Shown piece after piece: positions 13,062 through 13,062 of a stretch of DNA of 13,062 bases. The notes below the pieces were generated by a model. It was not told where the DNA came from, did no database searches, and saw only the letters and a list, made by a program, of their open reading frames with translations. Numbering within the stretch: the stretch's first letter is position 1; every line of letters starts with the position of its first letter. This DNA comes from JAWLCQ01 sp041687095 (GTDB lineage: Bacteria; Planctomycetota; Phycisphaerae; SM23-33). Made by a program: the position numbers and the translations under genes. The stretch lies in assembly GCA_041687095.1 (NCBI GenBank), contig JAWLCQ010000145.1, forward strand, positions 1 to 13,062, read 5' to 3'.

Positions 13062-13062
13062 G

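Noticed and set aside
1..13062. tRNA, rRNA, riboswitch or retron/diversity-generating retroelement
   Set aside because: I saw no tRNA cloverleaf, rRNA segment, recognisable riboswitch core, reverse transcriptase motif or template/variable repeat pair.

Overview
This is about 13 kb of very GC-rich DNA that most resembles a member of the Planctomycetota, probably class Phycisphaerae. I infer this from a prepilin-like protein of the planctomycete H-X9-DG type, a HEAT-repeat/ComF gene pair, PhoH, 7TM-HD and YbeY genes, a eukaryote-like UDP-sugar pyrophosphorylase, and many long intergenic palindromes. No 16S gene or other lineage marker is present, so the assignment stays tentative.

Layout. (1) 1-238: repeats only. 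(2) 299-3111, + strand: a membrane-anchored HEAT-repeat protein whose stop overlaps the start of comF (ATGA). (3) 3113-3250: a long imperfect hairpin between convergent comF and ybeY. (4) 3241-3687, - strand: ybeY, divergent by 48 bp from a GT87-type membrane glycosyltransferase gene (3736-5274, +). (5) 5275-6046: a 772-bp gene-free block of nested inverted repeats, bracketed by an exact 27-bp direct repeat. (6) 9513-6047, - strand: the phoH-pgpH operon. (7) 9514-9791: three palindromes, one a good intrinsic terminator. (8) 10688-9792, - strand: a prepilin-like protein. (9) 10689-11457: a mostly gene-free region holding one possible 48-aa ORF, a 192-bp MITE-like element with terminal inverted repeats and flanking direct repeats, and a sigma70-type promoter. 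(10) 11458-12906, + strand: a UDPGP-family (UAP1/AGX-like) nucleotidyltransferase, followed by two perfect palindromes up to the window edge.

How the genes relate. phoH, pgpH and ybeY form a conserved bacterial neighbourhood linked to RNA maturation, ribosome quality control and c-di-AMP turnover. Here that order is kept on the minus strand, but ybeY is separated from pgpH by an oppositely oriented glycosyltransferase gene and the repeat block. The glycosyltransferase and the UDP-sugar pyrophosphorylase both point to envelope or glycan synthesis. I found no CRISPR array, toxin-antitoxin pair, phage gene, transposase or defence gene. The most unusual content is the non-coding repeat architecture, especially 5225-6042 and 11163-11372.
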